Source: CAZFAT01 sp964517075 (lineage in GTDB: Bacteria; Acidobacteriota; Vicinamibacteria; Vicinamibacterales; SCN-69-37). Taken from it: a stretch of 13,767 nt of DNA. Location of the stretch: the NCBI GenBank assembly GCA_964517075.1, contig CAZFAT010000041.1, positions 1 to 13,767 on the forward strand, read 5' to 3'. Positions 13,000 to 13,767 of the stretch are shown piece by piece. The notes under the pieces were generated by a model. The model did no database searches and was not told where the DNA came from. It saw only the letters and a program-made list of their open reading frames with translations. The translations under genes were made by a program, and so were the position numbers. The first letter of the stretch is position 1; every line of letters starts with the position of its first letter.

Positions 13000-13048
13000 T
13001 AGGGGGGTCCGCGCCGCCTTCGCCGGAAGAGCGGCTTCGGCGCCCAAG

Positions 13049-13070
13049 GGGGGCAAAGCCCCCCGGAGAA
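13049..13070 (+). repeat. 22-bp hairpin repeat, copy 2, carrying the peptidase ribosome binding site
   Basis: Identical to 12939-12960. Its terminal GGAG (13065-13068) sits five bases before the ATG at 13074, so the Shine-Dalgarno of the peptidase gene is part of the repeat and lies directly against the GC hairpin. Confidence 0.85.
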
Positions 13071-13073
13071 TTT

Positions 13074-13767
13074 ATGACCCGAAGAGAATTCGGCTGGATG
13101 GTGACGTCTGCGGCGGCGGTGGCGGGCGCCGCGAAGGGCGCGAGTGCGCAGGCCGGCAGCGGATCGCTCACCGACGTGTCCGGCATCCGCGTCGGCCACT
13201 TCACCGACACGCGGCGGCCGACGGGCTGCACGGCGATTCTCTTCGACGCCCCCGCCGCCGCCGGCGTGGACTACAACGGATCGGCGCCGGGCGAATCGCA
13301 GGTAGTGCTCCTGCAGCCGGTCAGCCCCGTCGAACGCATTCACGGCCTGTTGCTCACGGGCGGCGGCGTCATGGCGCTGCCCGCGGCGGCGGGCGTGCTG
13401 CGCTACATGGAGGAGCGGAAGATCGGCTTCGACTGGGGCACCCCCAACCTCCGCATCCCGATCGTCGTCACCGCCGTGATTGACGACCTGGCCCTGGGCG
13501 ACGCGCGCATTCGTCCCGATGACGACGCGGCGTACGCGGCGTGTACCGCGGCGGCGGCCGGGCCGGTCGCGATGGGCAACGTCGGCGCCGGCGCGGGCGC
13601 CACGGTCGGCAAGATGCACCGCGGCCGCGGCTTCGGCGGCATGAAGGGGGGCCTCGGCACTGCCAGCCTCCGGCTCGGCGACGTGGTCATCGGCGCGCTG
13701 GCGGTCGTGAACGCCGCCGGCGACATCCTGGACTGGCGGGCCGGACGCATCATCGCCGGCGCGCGGC
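13074..13767 (+). CDS. P1-family (S58) peptidase with Tat signal, 3' end cut by window edge
   Basis: 231 codons run from the ATG at 13074 off the right edge. The protein begins MTRREFGWMVTSAAAVAGAA, a Tat-type leader, with the mature part likely starting near AQA, so it acts outside the cytoplasm. It then shows the L-aminopeptidase/D-esterase (DmpA-like) pattern: 'LTDVSGIRVGHFTD', 'GCTAILFD', 'GLLLTGGGVMALPAAAGV', and the Gly-rich 'MGNVGAGAGATVGK' (167-180) followed by 'GGMKGGLGTASL'. These enzymes are made as a precursor that cleaves itself to expose a Ser/Thr nucleophile; that site should lie beyond the window, so activity cannot be judged. The ribosome binding site comes from the repeat at 13049-13070. 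The family usually cleaves N-terminal residues from small peptides, amides or esters. Confidence 0.9.
   Translation, partial: MTRREFGWMVTSAAAVAGAAKGASAQAGSGSLTDVSGIRVGHFTDTRRPTGCTAILFDAPAAAGVDYNGSAPGESQVVLLQPVSPVERIHGLLLTGGGVMALPAAAGVLRYMEERKIGFDWGTPNLRIPIVVTAVIDDLALGDARIRPDDDAAYAACTAAAAGPVAMGNVGAGAGATVGKMHRGRGFGGMKGGLGTASLRLGDVVIGALAVVNAAGDILDWRAGRIIAGAR

Larger units (their letters stand above)
12674..13073. other. Divergent intergenic region between RRM gene and peptidase gene
   Basis: This 400-bp stretch holds, from left to right, the structured leader of the RRM gene (two hairpins), a possible minus-strand extended -10 at 12864-12872, a weak plus-strand TAGACT at 12899-12904, and a 132-bp block bounded by two identical 22-bp hairpin repeats. 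A 29-codon frame from 12913 to 13002 lies mostly in that block and is not supported as a gene. Confidence 0.55.

Noticed and set aside
12913..13002. 29-codon frame beginning ATGGCCCACCCC
   Set aside because: It lies mostly in the hairpin-repeat block, has no ribosome binding site, and is out of frame with the peptidase.

Overview
The window is GC-rich with dense, short-gapped genes. Its gene content points to an acidobacterium, probably of the class Vicinamibacteria: Tat-exported Gfo/Idh/MocA oxidoreductase, secreted proteins built from carboxypeptidase-regulatory-like repeats, a Crp/Fnr regulator with the 'GTTRSRVNYFMQKF' type helix-turn-helix, and intergenic GC-rich repeats. This taxonomic call is from recalled family resemblance; no search was run. 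Both window ends cut through genes.

Layout. 1-614 (-): N-terminal part of a single-domain KaiC/RAD55-like ATPase, cut by the left edge. 615-1193: no convincing gene; the right half is a 299-bp repeat element bounded by 31-bp imperfect inverted repeats. 1194-1484 (-): small protein of unknown function. 1526-1624: a palindrome and a ten-unit 7-bp tandem array. 1657-5595 (+): Tat-exported Gfo/Idh/MocA oxidoreductase, then a tight run of Crp/Fnr regulator, small unknown protein and two-domain KaiC-like ATPase. 5651-9360 (-): two translationally coupled, secreted, multi-repeat beta-sandwich proteins. 9427-10491 (+): GalM-type aldose 1-epimerase, divergent from that pair. 10618-11208 (+): membrane protein of unknown function. 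11368-11883 (-): two-CBS-domain protein. 12353-12673 (-): RRM RNA-binding protein with a structured leader and a clear terminator. 13074-right edge (+): start of a Tat-exported P1-family (S58) peptidase, preceded by duplicated hairpins.

How the genes relate. The most system-like unit is Crp/Fnr - unknown helical protein - double KaiC. The first junction is a 4-bp GTGA overlap and the second a 3-bp gap with a strong ribosome binding site, so the three are probably co-expressed. A second, single-domain KaiC-like ATPase lies about 2.3 kb away on the other strand. No kaiA or kaiB is visible. In the double KaiC the canonical CII autophosphorylation residues and one of each catalytic Glu pair appear to be replaced, so it is more likely a nucleotide-driven signalling ATPase than a clock oscillator.

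Other points to check are a GalM whose catalytic glutamate is missing from an otherwise conserved motif, and three intergenic loci that share GC-rich dispersed repeat cores.
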